Below are positions 51,335-64,000 of a stretch of DNA of 64,000 nt, one piece after another. The notes under the pieces are model-generated. The model searched no databases. It worked only from the letters and a program-made list of their open reading frames with translations, and had not been told where the DNA came from. Every line of letters starts with the position of its first letter. Within the stretch, counting starts at the first letter, position 1. The translations under genes and the position numbers were made by a program. The DNA lies in assembly GCA_026874595.1 (NCBI GenBank), contig CM049307.1, positions 52,697,370-52,761,369 of the forward strand. The letters run 5' to 3'. Source of the stretch: Sipunculus nudus (taxonomy: Eukaryota; Annelida; Sipuncula; Golfingiida; Sipunculidae).

Positions 51335-53240
51335 AGCTCAGCTGACTATAAGTCATCTGAGCTATAGTCGTGGTCCATTGTCCGTCATCCGTCCCTCTGT
51401 CCGGCCGTCTGGCCATCCGTCTGTTAACAGGGCATGTTTTGTAACCGTTGGACCTACAATTCCAAAATGTTGCATACCATTAGATGTCCCCAAAATCTCC
51501 TACCATTCTGAAGATTGGGTCATTAGGACTTCGTTCCTTTGAGATATTAAGGAAAAACCTCCGTTATCCATAAAAGCCATTGTTACACTTCAAGGCTGCC
51601 TAATATCAAAACCACTGATCTGTTTTTTATCATATTTAGTATTCATATTCTTCCATACATTTTTTATGAACATACAAAAAATAGATCAGTGTTGGGTATT
51701 ATTTTGAAGTTATGGGCCAAAATATAATGCAATTTTTAAAAAATCAGGAAATATATTTACTCACCTAACATGAGAATTGCTGAAGCTAGAGACTTTTTTT
51801 CAGGAATATAACTTTATTTAATCAAGATTCAATTGTTTACCAAAATTAGATCTGAATTTTGTAAATTTTTCAAGTTATTAGCATAAATAAAAAAATCAAT
51901 ACCTTAAATTTTGTCCAACTTTGGCAATGGCACGTTTTTTCCCTGTAAGCACTGTTGATTTAATTTTCACAGAATATATACATAAGGATTTAATCTTTTG
52001 TAATCTTAAATTTCAAAGGAATTGATTGAAAAGAGTAGCTTTTATTCAAGTTTTCATACACCATGTCAAGTGTTGTTTACATCTAGCCCACCTAGTAGTA
52101 CAGCCTTCACTTGCATTATGTAACCCACCCCAGGCAGCTTGCCTTTTCTCAGCTTGGCCACTACCAGCAGGCTTCCCCTCTGCCCTGCATCCCCCCCCCC
52201 CAGATGGTGCATAAACTAGATGAATGTTATTATTTTCTGTATTTGATTCATTCTTATTCTAGGCTATGCTACATTTTAGATTTTGTATTGTACCACCAGG
52301 GTTATAATGATTAAAGTGCACATTTAATTGTGTCCACAAAGTGGTGTATTGCTATGAAAGTGTGGATGTTCATCAGATAAATAATTCATTACTTCAGAAG
52401 AGTAAAAACTTCACCAGGTGTGAAATCGACTATTAATTCCAGTAATAAATTAAGGCTGAGATAGTAATTAGCACAATGATATTGTTTGTCCCTCATTCAA
52501 CCAACAGTGTGTATACTTTGTTTGAAAAGATGTTTTATTTTATCAAATTTACTGAATCTTTTATTTTATCTCGATGAATAAAATTAAGCATGTACTGAAA
52601 TCTCCCATGTGCAAAACCTTTTAATAGTGATTCAAGGAATAATCTTGTAGATGCTATATTATGGCATTATTTTCTTTTAAATTCAGCTTAAACATTTGTG
52701 ATTTAAAAATAATAAAATATATGTGTATGCATAATATGACCAAATATGAGCTACACTCTTGATATATAATGATTGCAACTTTTGCAACAATTCTAATATT
52801 TTAACTTATATTTTCAGTTTTTTTTATTAAAAATTTATAAAACTTGTAAATGAAAAAAAAAATGATTCAGATAAAAACTTTTAATGGAAAAAGTGGATAT
52901 GCTAAAAAAATAGGCTTATATATAAACTTAAATGTATTATTCCCTTGAAAGTGAAATAAAGGTATTAGTCCATTCTGTCCACTTGCCTGTCCATCTGTAA
53001 ATTTCATATGCATCACATTATCTCAAAACTTTTACTGTTTTTCTTCATGACAGTCTTGTCAGAGTATTAGTTTGCAATCATATATTTAGAACTTTACTAT
53101 AACCAAGTAGGAGGGCCCCTTTCCTTTTAGCTTCTCATATTCTTATATAAATGAAAAACATTACAATAGAATATTTTGCATATTTTGCATTTGCAAAAAT
53201 TTCAAACTTCAGCTGAGCGCCGTGACCCATGGGTCCCTTG
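51335..53240 (+). mobile_element. Non-autonomous hairpin-ended element, about 1.9 kb
   Basis: The left end is a 13-bp stem with one mismatch: AGCTCAGCTGACT (51335-51347), loop ATA, AGTCATCTGAGCT (51351-51363). The right end carries AGCTGAG (53211-53217), inverted relative to the left end. It then has a palindrome GACCCATGGGTC (53224-53235) and CTTG (53237-53240) before T. A pyrimidine-rich 'gtccgtcatccgtccctctgtccggccgtctgg' block follows the left hairpin, as in the 3.6-kb element. No coding domain was found inside. Confidence 0.55.
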
Positions 53241-53527
53241 TTTTCCAGGCATTTCAAATGGGCAGAATTTAGATACATTCACTAACACTCTTTATTATAT
53301 GTGTAAAACTTTAATAAATTCATACAAAGCACATTAGATACCATTATAACTCACATTTTACTTTCCTCTCAGTAAATATTCTCAATGTTGGCTGGTAATA
53401 TAGAAAATAATATTCCACAATAAGAAATATAGAAAATATCATTCTTGGTGTTTGCAAGAAAAACAGAAAATATAATTCAAAACAAAATGTAATCCAACAC
53501 AAAGTAATATAGAAATATCATTCTTGT

Positions 53528-53541
53528 TTGAGTATACCAGG
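53528..53541 (+). repeat. Target-site duplication of the LINE, copy 1
   Basis: TTGAGTATACCAGG is identical to 55613-55626. It brackets the LINE insertion. Confidence 0.85.
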
Positions 53542-55612
53542 AACAGAACAGAACAGAACAGAGTTTATTCAGGAAAAAGGCCTCGGGCCCAAAGTTCCAA
53601 ACATTTCAACAATAATTCAATCAAATAATTGCATTAGTAGAACATAAAGTAGCAGTCTTATTATTAATTAATATATAATGCAACAAACACATGTAACATG
53701 ACTGCATACCTTAGTACACAATGTATCTATATTGCCATCATCAGTGAATATGTAACACATACTTTAACCATCTATTATTCTTCGTCTCCTTAAAAAGGAA
53801 TAATATACATAAGCAGCAACATTCATTATCTAAATATGATTGTCTAAATTGAATAATTTAATAAAATTTTGTTCACTTGGGTAATGTAAGTCTTGTCTAA
53901 AGTATTTTATCGTCAAATCATTATATAAAATACATTCTTGCATAAAGTGAGCTTCATCCTCAACAATATTGTATCCATGATGCACACAATATTTACAGAT
54001 CCTCTCTTCACGAGATATATTATTTTGACGACCTATTTCTATAGCCAATTCATGATTGGAGCATCGAAGTTTAGCAAGTGCTATGCGATGTTTCTTATTA
54101 GGAATACAATATAAATACTTTTCAAGAGTTAGCATAGATTTGAAAGCACCATAATAATATAATTTACTACACAACTCAATATCACTATGCCAGTTTTGAA
54201 TAGCCATGTCTTTTATTTTAATTTCAAATTCTTTAATGAATATCTCCAACATACTGTGCCATCCAAACATATCCAAAACCAGACTCAAACAGCAATGTTC
54301 TTACATGAGATACCCAATTTGATTTACCACTGTTGTCTAAATTCATCAACAAACTGTAAACTTGTTTCTGATATCTATGTTCTGGCATATAAAGTAATTT
54401 AACCCAATACTTAACACAACATAATAAACAAGTTACAAACAAAGGAATTCTGCCACAATCCCCTAAAGCTGCTGCATTTGGAGTATTCTGGCCTACATTT
54501 AAAATATATTTACAAAATGTGTACTGCACTCTCTGTATAGTTTCTGATTTCTTAAAGCCCCATAATTCGCATCCATATATTAATACTGGTACTACCATTT
54601 GATCAAAAAGATAAAAGAGATGTTTAGTACTAACATATTTACACTTTTTACTGAATTTTTTAATCATACATACAGCTTTGTTTGCTTGCAAAGCTTGCTG
54701 TTGTTGTGTTTTTGACCAGGATAATTTTGTTGAGAAAAAAATACCAAGATATTTATAGTATGGAACCACTTCTAACTGTTTACAATTTAAATACCATCTT
54801 TCAGCTTTTCGTAAAGGACCACCTTTTCTAAAAACCATAATTTTAGTTTTATCTGTATTAATTTTAAAACCATATTTTTCACAAAAATTGTGCAAGAGAT
54901 TAATCTGTTGCTGAAGTCTACCTACAGTATCTGCACAATTAACCATATCATCTGCAAATAATAAAGTCATTACATTGGAAAGATTATCATTAACATATAT
55001 CCCTTTACAATCACTTCTATGTAACATATTACAATACTCATTTATAAATAAGGAAAATAATAATGGACTTACCATGCAACCCTGCCTGGTACCTAATGAG
55101 CATAAGAAATAATCGGTAAGACCACCGTCAGTTTATATACAAGACTGCATTTTTGAATACATTGATTTTATAACATTTAATATTTTACCATTTATACCTT
55201 GTTTCAATAAGACATACCACAATAAATTATGTTGCACACAGTCAAAAGCTTTTGCAAAATCAATATATAAACAATAAAACCTTCCTTTTCTTTTAACTAA
55301 GTATTTCTGAACTAAAGCATGCAAGACATATGCTTGATCAATGGTAGAATACCCCTTTCTATAACCACCTTGAGACTCGGATAAAATATTCATTTCCTGC
55401 ACATACTGAGAGAGCCTTTTATTCAAAACTTTAGTGAATATTTTTCCTGTAACATTCAATAATGATATCCCTCTATAATTACTAGGATCATTTAAAGGAC
55501 CCTTCTTGTGTAGAGGAAATATGATTGCCTTACTCCATTCACCATGGAATGATCCCTTATTAAAAACACTGTTAAACAAAGTATGTAAAAAGGGCAAAAT
55601 AATTTCTAATAC
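53542..55612 (-). mobile_element. 5'-truncated non-LTR retrotransposon (LINE), inactive
   Basis: A 2.07-kb insertion bounded by identical 14-bp duplications. On the minus strand it starts within a reverse transcriptase domain. The order is: FNSVFNKGSFHGEWSKAIIF, KKGPLNDPSNYRGISLLNV, GYRKGYSTIDQAYVLHALVQ, YIDFAKAFDCV, GTRQGCMVSPLLFSLFI, the catalytic LLFADDM, then a thumb/C-terminal part with ICKYCVHHG...DEAHFMQEC. It ends in a short (GTTCT)n tail at 53542-53561 rather than poly-A. The endonuclease region is absent (5' truncation). Breaks: an in-frame TAA at 55133-55135 and a frameshift near 54250. The clade is not certain; it is jockey/RTE-X/CR1-like. Confidence 0.9.
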
Positions 55613-55626
55613 TTGAGTATACCAGG
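55613..55626 (+). repeat. Target-site duplication of the LINE, copy 2
   Basis: TTGAGTATACCAGG again. It marks the 5' truncation point of the LINE, so bases beyond 55626 belong to the pre-insertion locus although a reading frame continues through them by chance. Confidence 0.85.
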
Positions 55627-57469
55627 TTTCTAACTGGACCTGAAAACCTGGAATACTCATGGATATTATAAACAACTTTTCCAAGTCCTGGGAAAATGGG
55701 ACTCTTTTAAATATACACCTGGAATATTCATAAAATTGGACCATAGGTCAATGTTGGCTGATTTGGATATTGTTCCACAGGCTCAGCATAATAGGTTTAT
55801 AAAAGAAGCATGTCCTGGAGTCTGCTGGGGAAACTAACAACAGGTGCAAAGGATTACTATTTGGCTTGCAGGCAACTCCATCAGCCCCATTGTTCAATAA
55901 TATATGTACCAGTTACGATCTTAAGTGAGACTACGTGATGCACATATGTGAATGACTAAAGCCCTGTGTTCCCTCTTATTAGTGTTGTTGTGAATTTGTG
56001 ACCTGGAAAAATGCCTAAAAGACCTGGAGAAAACCTGGAAAACTCCTGGAATATGATCTACCAAGTGAGAACTAAACTTAGTATACTATCTTTGATACCT
56101 TTCATAACATTCAACTCTGAAGTTTTTGTTAATTTTATAAACTGATCCACTCATGCTTTTCTCAACTTGTTTCACCCCTGAATTAGCTGAATCAGCTGAT
56201 AACCCTGCCTTTATTTTATAAACTAGCCTACCCTACCTGTTAATTATTTTGCAATTGAAGACCCATTCGATCCAAAAACCGATGGCCCTTCAATAAAATG
56301 AAGACTGGCTTAAACATTTTAATATTAATAGATAACAGTATTAACACAACAACACCCAAGTGACAGGTGAAAATTTTGTTCCACAGGGCATGCCTAAAGA
56401 TAATTTGAGCAACAGATATGCATAACTTTTTTTAAAACCCTACTTACCATATATTAGCATTTTATTAATAGAACCAAATTGGGTTTATTGATGATCTGGG
56501 AACCCTGTGGAGGGCTTTGATTCAGAGTACAGAGTACAGAGTAACAAACTAAACGGTTTTCTGCTGACAGATGGTGCTGTGATAGCCCCTTTGAAAAATT
56601 GTTTAAAATATCTCAAAATAATAATAATTTATTTAAAATGAATCATTAGATTTATGGAGAAATAAGTAAAATTACCCTCATTAGGACAAGATTTGCATAG
56701 TTCTCAACAGTTCAAGACCAAAAATGTGCATGTGTGGCCACGGAGGAGTTCTGTGACAAACATCCAGTGAGACCACCATCAGTTATAATATAGATGCGCC
56801 TTTATAACAAACTCTGATACCCTGGCTTATCCAAGATTCCTGAATTATATGAAACTCCTGATATGTTAATAGGTTCTTCCTAGTATATAATCATATATCT
56901 AGTCCATTCTATGACCCCTGTCCACCTGTTTATTTGTGATAAATTTATTGCATGGCAGGCTGGCGAAGAAAACTTAATATTCAGTATAACAAATGATAAA
57001 TAAAAATTATTTATAGTCTATCATAGTACCCATGTCCCCATGTTTTATTGTCACAAAAACAACATGCAGACAAGGGTTTAGGGGCGGACTATAGTTTCTG
57101 TGATTCACTGTGTCTTTAGCAAGTGCCATTACATAAGCAGTGAGAACATATTTGTGGCAGTGACATGGTTTTTTGTACTTCCTGTTTTTATAAGGGATAT
57201 AAACACATGTAAACTGATATGTTATGCAAACACCTTGCCAAAACTGAATTATATATGTCTAAATAAAAAGAGATTCCTGAGATAAGTATTGGTCTTTTCC
57301 TTTTTACATGCAGACACAAATCGCAGAGCTTTGAATCTCACTTAAGTGCATATGTGGGGTGGTGACTGCAATGTTCTCTAAGATATATTTAACATTTTAG
57401 TCTCACTTGATGGCTAAAAAAACAGGTGGACAGTGATAGTGGAACTGACTATCTTCATGGTTTCATCCT
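55627..57469. other. Non-coding stretch between LINE and mu-crystallin gene
   Basis: AT-rich. Contains 'cctggaaaac'-like repeated phrases at about 55640-55760 and 56000-56060, probably fragments of an interspersed repeat. No gene recognised. Confidence 0.4.
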
Positions 57470-57475
57470 TTTATT
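57470..57475 (-). terminator. Candidate polyadenylation signal AATAAA
   Basis: A minus-strand AATAAA lies 39 nt downstream of the mu-crystallin stop codon. It is the first such hexamer after the stop. Position and strand fit, but the cleavage site is not proven. Confidence 0.45.
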
Positions 57476-57514
57476 TAAAATCTAATGAACATCCTTGATG
57501 TGAACGTCAGTCTG

Positions 57515-60500
57515 TCAGCTGGATTGGTCTGCCATGTACTTGTCATATACAAACTTTGAAGCTACCACATCTTCCACAGCCATACCTGTGAAAATACATT
57601 GTGCAAGTAAACTAGTACCTCAAACATCTGAATGGTTTGGGGGACATACAATTTGTTTGGATAATACATATGTGGGGTCAGACATTTTCAGGAAGTATAC
57701 TCCTAGTACGTTGGGCATATCATTATCAACATTTCATTTAATATGTTCATCCTGACATTCAGCAACCATTTTCTTATCAGACCATTTTTAATCATCATAA
57801 ATCCCATTTTTCTTTCAAAAGCTGTGAAAAATTTAATTGTGGTAAATTTTGGGTCCTCAATTTAAATTTTGGGAAAAATAGAATTTTTAGAAAATAGAGC
57901 TAAGGAAATTTGAGGCTCTACTGTATTAACTTAATAAAGAATGAACTATAGATATGTATTTGTGAAGTCAAATTGGCCTGCTGAAAATGACATATTTAAA
58001 AACTTTGGCATAAAAACTTTTCTTCATTTAAAGAAACCTGTTCCAATCTCTGATGTCTATAAACATAATCCCTTGAACCTTTCATAAAATTAGGCCAGAA
58101 AACACTGATCCCTTCGTGCTCAGAATGTTTGTTTTGTTTATATATACTTGTATATACTAGTAACATATTGGGGGGGGGGGCACCAAAATGATCCAAACAC
58201 ATTCAACAAGAATATCAGCAAGTTAGATAAATTAGAGTTTTGCAACATATGCATCCAACCACCTTAGAATAAATTGTTTTCATAAACACTGATAGAATAA
58301 ATGTTTGATAAACACTGATGTGTTTATTAACAGCCTGTAGATAAGCAAGCTCATACATTTATGACAGGGTATTACAAGAACATCTATTAACCCAGGGTTC
58401 ATTAATATGTATACAATGTGAGAATTTGCATAAATTGTTAAGAAAAGTTAGTGAATAGCTTGCTTCAATATCATGAATACTGTGGTTGGCTTCATATTCG
58501 TGAGCCTGAAATTTCGCGATTTCTCCATTTTAATGTTTCGCGAGGGTGTCATTTTCGCGATCTCACCAGAACCTATATCAAATCTTTGGTAAAGCCATTG
58601 CTGTGTGTATTATAATTTGAGAATAATTCATGAGCTTGTGATATTCTCCTCATATAAGGATGGGCCCGTACACACAGCACAGGTTCTTTAGTTCAAATTT
58701 AAGGGAATGTTTTCCCTATACCTGCATGGATGTAACTTATATTAAGATTTCTCACTGTTCTAACCTATTCCCGTTCAAGGATTGGCTACACTTAATCAGA
58801 AGGACACTCAATTGGCCAATTATTCCCGAGGGTGTCATTTTCGCGATTATTTCCCCTTCGCGAATATCGTGAAATTAAAACCCTCGCGAACAAAAAGGCA
58901 ACCACAGTATACCTGCATCAAATAGCGTGTAAAAGTTAGTAAACTAAAGCTCAGAATGATTTACTCTGAAATAAGGCTAAAATGCATGAAATTTTGTGAA
59001 GGTCAAATACACTGATACTCTCACAGAGCATCCCATATTAATTACACAATTTATTCAGACCACTGATCGCTATTATATGTCATACAACCATACCTAGTGA
59101 CTTGAATATTGTTGTCTCTTCTCTCTTGGCTTGTTTCTTTCCAAGAATCATTTCTCCAATCTCAGCATATATTTCACACTGTAACAATTGAATAAGAATT
59201 GGTACAATAACAACACAAACAAATGTGGTGATTTTCAGCAATGATTCACTTGACACTGATGACAACAATTAACTGATTATGAAGAAGACTGGTTATTTAT
59301 CGGATGAGCAAAATATGTTTAACTTAAGTTTTAGTAAAATTTTCTTTTCAACATCCTATTAGAGGATGAATATGGACAGGGTATAGAGAGTCTGGGAGCG
59401 GCTTTTAATAGACATGCAGCCTCAACTGGAGAAAATAGTCTGTAGTGACTACAAAAAGAATATATGTTACCTTTGACTTTATAACATCCCCGCTTTCTTT
59501 GTATGCCCCCTCCAGTGTGTCTGTGTAGACAACTGCACTGTGCATTAGTGATGGGTCAAGCTCACTAAGTTCAGGATTTGGAGCTCCAACAGCTACAATA
59601 GAAAATGATTTAAAATTTATAGTCAGGTATATGTTAGTATACATTTTATATACTAATAATAATCATATTATGACATACAGGCTAAAAACCTGCATATTGG
59701 AAGAAAGGTCTTATTTGCCATTTTCTTGTATAATAAACAAAAAAAAATAATCATTTGAGCATTAGAATACACTGATCATTGATTACCTGTCAGTCTCTGT
59801 GGTTGCCTTATTGTTTGTGAGGGTTTCACATTTGCATTGTTTACAAAAGGGATAATCTTCATGAATGTGATTATTCTTCTGAGCAGGTGAATAGTAATGG
59901 TTATGTAAATTGTGCAAGTTAATGTAAGAAAAGATCATGAAAATTAAACCCTTATGAAATACTGAAAAAGTGGAAATGGACTGAAAATTTAACCCCACAA
60001 AATTGAAATACCCATTGTGTCTAAGAAACCTGTTACCAGTTACCAATATCAATCAACTATTCAATGTATTCTGCATTAAGTTATAAACCATATGATCACA
60101 GACTCTGGAAATACTTGGTCATGTAAAGAATAGGTAGTTTCTGGCAACAGAGTGTGAAGTTGGTGTAAATTATTACACATCACTGCTTTCATGTGTACAG
60201 ACTTTTACCATTTATAATTTACTTAAATGCCAACTATTCTCTGTCAAATTTACATGATTTCTGGCTTACCCTGCTTACATATTAATGATCTGTTGAGAAA
60301 AATGTCATCATACTTTTTTTAGTAAAGTTGCAACCAGACAATTTTATGTACTAAGTACCCTGAAAAGGGAAAAATATAATGCCTTCACTGCTTGGTGGAG
60401 GTATAATGAATTGTCATGAAAAAACTATGAAGGGTCCTACCATTGATGTGAGCACCAGGTTTGACCCATTCTTTCATTAATACTGGAGCACTTGACCCAG

Positions 60501-62391
60501 TCAAGGTGCAGATTATGTCAGCATCTTTTACTGCCTCCTCAACAGAAGAGCAAACCTGAACTCCATATTTATCAGCCAAATTTTGTGCTCTGCTGGGTGT
60601 GCGGTTGTAAACGTTAACCTGTAACAAACAATAGAATTTACATAGTACATGTATACCCATAATTAACATGACCTTTGACATCTGAGCTTTAGTGTTTATG
60701 CACAATAGCAGCCCCCCCCCCCCCCCCCCCATGAGCAGTTTCAAGAAAACTGTGTGCAAAAGTACTCCTAGGTCAGGATTCAAGCCAGAATTTTCTGCCC
60801 AGAGAGTTTGGTGGAAAAATTATGTATATAGGCAAAGTTTATATCAGAATAATACTTTTTTTGGATCATGCCCAAATCCTCAAATTAAAATAGCATTACT
60901 ACAATACTGGTTTGTAGAACTTGCAGATAAAAGTAAGCCAAAATATTTGTGAACTTCATAGAAAAAGGAAAACATTGTATTTACTGAAATTACTCAATCC
61001 ACCAAAGTATTCAGCCATCTCTCTGGTGAATCGTTAATTATTTCAGTCACTGTTTATGTGAATCAGAATGAGGGTTTAACATCTAACATATAAAGATTTA
61101 GGAGGATGTGGGGGTTCTTAATTCCAAGTTATGTACAAACTGTTATGATAGGTCTATTTGTGACATTTTGTGCATTAGTATTCAGTGAAATTATTTTATT
61201 AATATCTGGTTTGCAAATACAGACATCTTATTTATATATAGAGAGACACGTGTGATACAATCTACAAAATATATCCCCTTTAGGTGTTACCAATACTACG
61301 ATTTGTTATTAAATCCTGTAGAATGAATAATATGTGTTTGAATTGTAATGTAAAAGGTATTTTCCTACTGATATATTAGTGTAAACAGTAGTTTATTGAA
61401 TCATCAATAAGGATTGGAAAACAGGGCATAGCCCTATAATAATTCCTCTCCTAAGATACAAGTTATATATTAACATGTTTCAAAAGATAATGGTACAATG
61501 CAATCAAATACAATTCAGTGACAAAGAAATCCCTACTATTAATATTTTTAAGGTCCTTGTGTTCTCAGTATTCATTGATAATTAAATAAAAATTATAAAT
61601 AGGTGCTATAATAATACAACAAGAAATTACAATTTGTGTGGAACACAAAAGAAAATGTAACGCAATAAGCGTATGGGCTATGTTTACAATTGGCCTTGCA
61701 ATAAAATCATGATCAGGCTCCATACACTAATATTTATATAATGTACTGATATTATAAATAATACTGATATATTAGTATGTACTCTGAATATAATAATGTC
61801 AGCCCTTTCAAATATATTATTTTAATGAATTATTATTATTATAATTATTCATTTTGTAATTATTTCTGACCTGTTGGAACTTGTACATCATCTGCATAAT
61901 CTCCAAGTGACTCTCTCCCTGTACACCACAGCCAATGATGGCCAAAATCTTTGGATACGGAGAAGCTAAATACTGAAAATAAACATCGCAACAAGTGTTT
62001 AAGCCATCTATACTGTAAGCACTATTAGGTTTTTTGGCCAAATTTTATATAATAAAATCAAGTTAAAAAATGTATATAGAAAAAAATTCTGGTAATTTGC
62101 CGTGATGAACTGTTATCAGATGGGTGATTCAGGAAACATTTGAATACATACATTGCAAAGTATTTCTTTTCTATTAGAGAGCTACTAACTGTAATTCAGT
62201 TTTACAGTTCTTCAAAATTGTACTCGCACTAGTCTGTCTGGCAAAAGTCAACAAAACAATGTTACTTCAGTCATTTTGTGATTTTAATTATTCACTGTCA
62301 AACTAAAAAGAAAGTTGTTAATATGTGACATCTTTCATATAATAAATCCTGAGTTAAAAAATCATCTAGAATAATTATACAAATATATTTT

Positions 62392-62427
<36 letters not shown>

Positions 62428-62672
62428 GAGCATAACTAATTACACCACCCCATCCACTCCATTGGTCACAGGTATAAAATAAAATGAAGGAACAGTGTGT
62501 TGGTTGAGTGCCTGACAAATGCAGCATTAAAGTTCACTGATGTGCTGCTGTCAAATTAAAAATAATTATAATTGCAGTTGAGTAATCTGATATTTAACAT
62601 AATAAATACCTTAGTGGCGACCCCAGATGCTGCTGCAGTCCTGTATTTGGTGATTTCTTCTCCATCCATGAT
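57515..62672 (-). CDS. CRYM: Mu-crystallin / ketimine reductase (ornithine cyclodeaminase family), C-terminal six exons
   Basis: Minus-strand exons in transcript order: 62672-62610, 61972-61871, 60618-60441, 59592-59471, 59178-59094, 57585-57515 (stop TGA). All junctions are GT/AG and in phase, giving 206 C-terminal residues. The first exon reads IMDGEEITKYRTAAASGVAT, the family's substrate-site segment. Next comes the Rossmann NAD(P)H loop IIGCGVQGESH, then VYNRTPSRA, SSVEEAVKDADIICT and WVKPGAHINAVGAPNPEL. ESGDV, EIGEMILGKK, TTIFKSLGMAVED and the C-terminus follow. Family knowledge: NAD(P)H-dependent reduction of cyclic ketimines (lysine/pipecolate pathway), with thyroid hormone binding in mammals. 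About 110 N-terminal residues are missing; their exons probably lie beyond 64000. No break was seen in what is present. Confidence 0.93.
58478..58909. mobile_element. MITE with TTTCGCGA motifs, in last CRYM intron
   Basis: Inverted ends TACTGTGGTTGGCTT (58478-58492) and AAGGCAACCACAGTA (58895-58909), with terminal TA, define a 432-bp element. Inside, TTCGCGA/TCGCGAA-type motifs and 'gagggtgtcattttcgcgat' occur several times in both orientations near each end, giving long subterminal inverted repeats. CpG content is much higher than in the surroundings. Non-coding. Confidence 0.75.
60713..60730 (+). repeat. Poly-C run
   Basis: About 18 consecutive C in CRYM intron 3. Similar C/G runs occur near 20690, 23790, 41220, 50750, 52190 and 58170. 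Confidence 0.9.
62394..62423 (+). repeat. (CT)n microsatellite
   Basis: About 14 CT dinucleotides, in the intron upstream of the nucleotide-binding exon of CRYM. Confidence 0.95.
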
Positions 62673-64000
62673 CTACAGATAAGTATAACAGTACCGTATA
62701 AACTATACTACTATAATTTGAGGATTTGGGCATGGTCACCAAAAAGTGTTATTCCATTCTAAACTAAGCCTCTACAAATCCCCTTCCCAACGAACTCTCA
62801 CCGCAGATAGATTCTCACATGGACTTTGTCCTAAGAATTCTTTCATATTGAATCCCCACACCCTATTCTAAGCCTAACAGGTTTTATTTTTCCCAGTTTC
62901 TCAAAAGTGCATGTTCATGGGGGCTACCATTTTGTGAATACATTAATACACACAAATGTTGCAGGATGGATGTCGAAATTATTGGTATACCTCTAGTTTG
63001 CATCATAACAATACATTACAAAATAAAACTCAAAATGGGAAGAGGAAAAAATATGTTTTGAATGCCCCCTGCTCTTTTCCAGGAGAGGGGATAAATCTCT
63101 GAAGACAACACTTTATTATCATTGCACCTGAGAATATATATATATGAAATACAAAAGAAAATAATCATGTTACAAATTAAATTTTCTGTAATTTAAAGGT
63201 AATACCAGCATCATGAATATTTTTCAGGTATGACATATTTGTAAAGTGGAATATACAGTCCACATAACATTGTTCAAGATTTTAAGGTATGTGTATTTTT
63301 TAATAGGAATTACTTGGTATTTTGGGACACAGATAAACTATCCTTCTCTACAGGCTCTGGGGCATGCACATTGAAAATTCATAAGCTAAAAAAAAATTTA
63401 TGGGAATTTTTCAGCTGACAAGAAAAGTACAAATATCTGCAACAATATTAGAAATGGTGCAGATGAACCACAAAAAGTTTTAATCCACTTTATAGACCAC
63501 TGACAATACACACAATGGTTTGTTGGGAGGCAAAGGTTATTTTTTTGTGTAGCCTTGAACATCTCAGCCCCTGCTTCCTCAATCAGTATTATTACAATAT
63601 CTTTGAAAGAAAAACAACAAAAAGTTGGACAGGTTTATTTGTACATATCCCGGCATATGGTAACACAGTGGCACCCTTGTCCCTGGGGCAAGCAGCTTTG
63701 GTGCTTGTAATTTCTTTTGGACACTCAGCTCTGGTGGTCCAAGTGTATCGTAAATTTCTGGCCGTTGGACCAAGAGGATCAATGCCACATGGCTCTTGTA
63801 GCAATCACTGACCATTGCAGACTAACATACCTCTAACCAGTCAATTGTGTAAATACTGTACTGACAACTAACCCTCACATTTCATTTTAATCAAATAATA
63901 ATCTAATGACTGATGATGGGCTGATGATCAATTATAATGTATGATCAGTCAGGTTGATGCAAATGATCCGATGACTGATCTTGCAGTGCCATAATCATGA
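62673..64000. other. Right-hand edge, probable CRYM 5' intron
   Basis: No upstream CRYM exon was recognised on the minus strand. Given the missing N-terminal part, this is most likely intron. An 8-bp inverted repeat TGGTCCAA/TTGGACCA (63735-63742, 63765-63772) sits in a GC-richer patch at 63610-63800, possibly an interspersed repeat. Confidence 0.4.

Noticed and set aside
55627..55744. Extension of the LINE reverse transcriptase frame to 55744
   Set aside because: The target-site duplication at 55613-55626 shows the element ends there. The remaining codons are host sequence.
63592..63815. Minus-strand frames considered as the missing N-terminal CRYM exon
   Set aside because: No match to the family's N-terminal pattern, several frames are equally open, and the patch contains an inverted repeat more typical of an interspersed element.

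Overview
This is a eukaryotic, AT-rich, intron-containing window, almost certainly from a marine invertebrate and most likely a bivalve mollusc. Three things point that way: split genes with good GT/AG junctions; bilaterian proteins (DCUN1D3-like, mu-crystallin-like); and dense short non-autonomous transposons, microsatellites and hairpin-ended elements. The species assignment is an inference and is not proven by the sequence.

Layout. 1-17 kb is non-genic, with MITEs, fold-back elements and degenerate tandem repeats. 17.05-19.95 kb is a Helitron-like element whose core is a 288-bp satellite packed with AGGTCA half-sites. 21.7-22.6 kb (+) is a complete DCN1-like protein 3 coding exon. 25.5-30.6 kb carries minisatellites. 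37.7-49.3 kb (+) is a nine-exon gene that I could splice with full phase consistency. It encodes a 317-aa protein with a myristoylation-type N-terminus, calcineurin-B-like EF-hands and a C-terminal Death domain. 51.3-53.2 kb is another hairpin-ended non-autonomous element. 53.5-55.6 kb (-) is a 5'-truncated LINE with a 14-bp target-site duplication. 57.5-62.7 kb (-) holds the last six exons of a mu-crystallin/ketimine reductase gene whose 5' exons are not found here.

The most unusual feature is in the EF-hand/Death gene. Three of its exon-intron junctions carry tandem arrays that repeat the splice-site region itself: about 13 copies of the exon 2 donor (38.56-39.15 kb), about 15 copies of the polypyrimidine tract before exon 4 (40.46-40.91 kb), and 28 copies of acceptor plus start of exon 7 (45.19-46.89 kb). 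The productive reading frame needs specific copies to be chosen. At exon 7 only the last of 28 acceptors leads to a usable exon. A 36-nt microexon with symmetric phase also sits exactly inside the last EF-hand loop, so its inclusion or skipping would break or restore that loop.

The three genes are unrelated in function as far as can be seen (cullin neddylation, Ca2+/death-fold signalling, ketimine reduction) and show no operon-like arrangement.
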